Of a DNA stretch of 64,000 nucleotides, positions 60,901-64,000 are shown piece after piece. The DNA is from Neckera pumila. Taxonomy: Eukaryota; Streptophyta; Bryopsida; Hypnales; Neckeraceae. The stretch's first letter is position 1, and each line of letters begins with the position of its first letter. Below the pieces are notes generated by a model. That model saw nothing but the letters and a program-made list of their open reading frames with translations. It was not told where the DNA came from and did not search any database. The translations under genes were made by a program, and so were the position numbers. Location of the stretch: assembly GCA_963969595.1 (NCBI GenBank), contig OZ018413.1, forward strand, positions 4,058,711-4,122,710. Reading direction: 5' to 3'.

Positions 60901-63724
60901 CCCATGGTCTTCCATGAACACCATCACCTGAAACAAGACGCCTGAGTTGATGAGTATATCGGAACATGCAGTAGATGGCGAAATTCATTAGTAGTTATCA
61001 ATATAAGGCGAGACTTCGCAAATTATCTTTGAACGGATTGGGTATCTAGTGTCGTTAATTGGAGGTCTACAATCTCCCACTTTGAAATACCATAAGGATT
61101 TCATGCGTAGTGGTAAAATTCGATCCCAACAGATTTGGCTCTAGTATCCAAAGATCTCTCCAGAACTCTATACATCTCCCAAAAATCACACCTGTTAAAA
61201 CGCTTAAAGAGAAGCATTTGTTATTTTCTACCTTAATCCTGAGTGGTTCTCACTATTGCCTCAATTCATCATGAGAAGGCTTGTGCATCTCTTTACCATT
61301 ATAAAGCCGACTTGCAACATGCTGAGGAGCGACAAGAGTGATGACGTCACTCCCATCAATAACAATGCGATACTTGGAAACGAGAGCTTCTGTCAACAGC
61401 CACTCACTGTGATGCCCACTCCCATATACAAAAGGTGGAATGACTCCTGCATGCAAAGGAGCCTCAGCTTTATTCCACGCCCACAGGCCTGGACCATAGC
61501 AGTCTCTACTAGAGCCCTTGAATTTCACGACCTTCCGCACCTGTTAAAAAGCACATGAGATTAAAATCCCTCCAGCTGAACAACTACAATCAAATACCAA
61601 GCGGATAATAAAAAATGTTACTATCTAAAATAAAAATGTATAATTTCATACGTCTTTCCATATAAACCTCAGCATAATCAGCATTGATTGAAAATATCCA
61701 AAACGTAGAATGCCATTATTTGAAGCAATCGTGCTATTGCGTTTATAACATTTCATTTTCATTCGTTCTAGAACTTTCTACATTTCAACCCATTGCTCTA
61801 GAGACAACAAAGGGTTGAGTACATAAAACCCCAAAACTTGTATGCCCACCTCATCGTCATCTGAGTACACACCATCGCTGCGCAGCCAGAACTCAGAAGG
61901 ACCTTGCAAGTCAAAAGGGAATAAGGTCGTGCGTAGGGGTTTTGCAACAAGCAGCCAGTTGCTGTCTGCTGCCCTAACTTTGGTAATCGCCGCGGTGAAG
62001 TCATTTAGAAGAACTAGGTTGGGGTCTAAGAGCACTATAATGTCTGAGTCCGAAGCCTGTGCTCGTCCTACCATACTGTGGAACATAGGATTCCCCATAA
62101 ACCTGCTCGAAACAACAAAGAGCAGCTCACTGTTAACTCAGATTGCAGAAAGAATGAATAAGACACCATGTTTAACCTTGATTTCGTCACAGGCAAAAGA
62201 GTGCTCCCTCTGTTTCAAAATAATACAAAGGAAAAACTGGTATTATTTTGAGACAGAGGGAGTAAATAGTTTCACATAAAGTAGGCCTTGGTGGATTCTT
62301 CGGTAAAATGGATGCACATAACATTCTTTACCGATGCAACTGAGGTCCCTTGTGAAATTTGACGCACATAAATGTGACAATTTACCTATGTCACACTATC
62401 TTCCATTCCAGGCACCTTCACTTTCAAGCATCTACCAAGGTAGAATTGCACAAGTACGAGCTGGCATATCCTCTATTATATAACTTTAAGAAAGGGACAT
62501 TTCAAACTTGGTAAGGAATGTTACTCAATGAATCAATGAGGTGAATGAGGACGAAAGACGCACGTGAGGTCGATTTCTGAGTCAACAGAGACATGAGGTT
62601 GTAAAGTCAGCGCAAAAGCTTTGAGTGAAGGGTGGCGTCCCATGAGAACCACATGAGGGCGAGAGTCCAGTCGCAGCCACGAATGAATGGCCAAAGACTG
62701 CCGCACACCTTCAGCTCCATCAAAAGGAGCTGGAGCCGTGTAAAATGTAATGCTAACACTCCGCATCTCTTTCTCGGGCAACACCAGCAACGCCCGCTCT
62801 GTGAATTTCCAACAGTCAATTGATTGGAATAAGATCAACCGATAAAACCAATGTACCAATTCCAGTAAACTCCAATGGATCCCCTCCGATCTTCACAACC
62901 ACATTTCATTCCCAAACACAATTCTTCATCAATTCTAACATTTTCATTTTCAGCACAAATTGATAATCCGAAGCAAATCTGACAAATCTGAAACTATCCT
63001 GAGGAAAAGGACAAAAAGGGAAAAGAAAACAAGCAATTCCAGAAGTTCCACTGGATCAGCAACGATCCTTGAAAGCTACATTCCATTCCCCCAAAAAATC
63101 TTCGTAGTTTCCAGCATTTGCATACTAATAAAATAAATAAATCTAGAACCATTGTGTGGAGAAGAGAAGGAAAAAAACAAATCCAGGAGTCTCATCGGAT
63201 CTACACTGATCTACTACAACCATATTTCATGCCGAAGCAATTCCTCATAATTTCCAATAGTTGCATTCACAAATTATAATAAGCAAATTGCGAATAAAAA
63301 GTACAGGTAATAAATCTGAAACCATTGAATGGAAAAAACAATTCCAGTAGTCCCAATGGATCCGCACCGACACTTCACCACCACATTTCCTCACCAAATC
63401 AATTCGTCCTAACTTCCTTCATTAGCATTCTTAATCTTCTTAATCAAAAATTACAATAAACAAATTGAAAATCATTGTGTGCACAAAAGAAACAGAATTT
63501 CAAAAAAGAAGAAAGCGGTGAATCCTATTTCGCTTCCATCAAACCTAGGGTTCTGATGCAAAGAAGCAAAATGAGTAAACCGGTGACGACGTACCCGGGA
63601 GCTCTACTTCCGCCATCCTATCACTCTCCATTACCGCAGGCAAGAGCTGCGTCGCGCGCAGCGAGATGATAAGCAGCAGCACCGCCGCCGTGCTCAACAG
63701 CGCCTGCATCACCTGCGCCTCCAT
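57934..63724 (-). CDS. RAY1-like beta-arabinofuranosyltransferase (GT77, Golgi)
   Basis: Nine coding exons on the minus strand: 63724-63595, 62798-62564, 62102-61850, 61540-61297, 60927-60685, 60539-60202, 59685-59515, 58764-58692, 58382-57934; 711 aa, in frame at all junctions. Residues 8-28 are a hydrophobic N-terminal anchor (type II, Golgi lumenal catalysis expected). An N-terminal half with SITFYTAPAPF, RQSLAIHSWLRL and FHSMVGRAQASDSDIIVLLD precedes the C-terminal nucleotide-diphospho-sugar transferase domain: VVGDSYRAMLMSWVCSLRRL (about 420), DDCHFGTKCFQDVTKIKSR, the metal-binding DVD at 531-533 in LFSDVDVYWF, RRLNSGFYFA and VLHNNWIAGR. This two-part layout matches Arabidopsis RAY1, implicated in arabinosylation of arabinogalactan/pectic glycans. 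The exact acceptor in this plant is unknown. The donor ending exon 4 (GTAAAG) was chosen because it joins YNG-DGVHGRPWD in frame; other donors give a stop. Confidence 0.92.
59888..60082. repeat. intronic dispersed repeat shared with the LRR gene
   Basis: In the intron between exons 6 and 7 of the RAY1-like gene. Homologous to 54380-54625 in the last intron of the LRRC9-like gene, in the same plus-strand orientation. Non-coding. Confidence 0.55.
62203..62261. repeat. 59 bp micro-hairpin with Stowaway-type ends
   Basis: Arms of 23 bp (62203-62225 and 62239-62261; the left starts CTCCCTCTGTTTCAAAATAA) with one mismatch around a 13 nt loop. A TA follows the right end. The terminal motif is that of Stowaway/mariner MITEs, but the element is reduced to little more than its two ends. 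It lies in the intron between exons 2 and 3 of the RAY1-like gene. Confidence 0.85.
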
Positions 63725-64000
63725 CCTCCCTCTCCCCCCCGGAACTCCACACTAAATCCTCAATTCAGCCGCCTCATTTGACTTCTCCCACGCGATCGAG
63801 CCTCCTCGCCAAAGCAAACCCCGCAAAACACCATCCTCTCACACGCTGGACGCAAATCCTCCCACACTCCATTGGACTAGGAACGGCGCTGCACCTGCAG
63901 CTGCAGCTAGCCATTCATGTCGCAAGAACGCCATTCTGCACCAAAACCCTCGCCCGAGAGCTCCTTGGATCGCGCTCTTCCTGCGCCGCCCGGAACGTGG
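63725..64000 (-). promoter_or_regulatory. 5'UTR/promoter-proximal region of the RAY1-like gene (cut by window edge)
   Basis: GC-rich sequence immediately upstream of the chosen ATG, purine-rich when read on the gene's strand close to the start. No TATA box can be placed and no other ORF is evident. The window ends before the promoter is complete. Confidence 0.4.

Noticed and set aside
61253..61300. longer exon 4 of the glycosyltransferase gene
   Set aside because: The later donor near 61253 would create a stop codon at the junction; the earlier GTAAAG donor keeps frame and family similarity.

Overview
The window reads as nuclear DNA of a non-seed land plant. Genes are intron-rich with canonical GT-AG introns, the intergenic DNA is AT-rich and full of repeats, and the gene set is plant-specific: an RLCK of the plant USP/kinase type, a LEC14B/DCAF11 WD40 protein and a RAY1-like GT77 arabinosyltransferase. 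A complete LRRC9-type leucine-rich repeat gene, a family I associate with organisms that build motile cilia or flagella, points to a lineage with swimming sperm (bryophyte, lycophyte or fern; cycads and Ginkgo not excluded). I cannot name the species.

Layout. 1-4.5 kb: repeat-rich DNA and the 3' flank of the first gene. 4.5-10.3 kb (-): receptor-like cytoplasmic kinase, 10 coding exons, 942 aa. 10.3-11.3 kb: GC-rich, low-complexity 5' region of that gene. 11.3-24.2 kb: about 13 kb without a convincing gene, holding several small inverted-repeat elements, a ~1.3 kb tandem duplication, an array of eight short hairpins (18.42-18.86 kb) and two satellite-like tandem arrays. 24.26-28.98 kb (-): LEC14B/DCAF11-like WD40 protein, 9 coding exons, 560 aa; its promoter or 5'UTR is probably the GC-rich block at 31.2-31.9 kb. 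32-42.8 kb: a second repeat block with nested TIR elements. 42.85-44.55 kb: upstream region of the LRR gene. 44.56-55.13 kb (+): LRRC9-like protein, 21 coding exons, about 1575 aa. 55.1-57.9 kb: repeats between convergent genes. 57.93-63.72 kb (-): RAY1-like glycosyltransferase, 9 coding exons, 711 aa, with its promoter running off the right edge.

The four genes do not form a pathway: signalling, CUL4-DDB1 substrate recognition, cilium-associated LRR protein and cell-wall arabinosylation. For each I rebuilt the exon chain by hand; every junction keeps the reading frame and the joined protein resembles its family throughout. The novel signal lies in the non-coding DNA. At 18.4-18.9 kb a 13-base hairpin core recurs eight times, and in several copies the flanking arms differ between copies yet remain complementary within a copy. 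At least five further families of small TIR or foldback elements occur in two or more copies inside the window.
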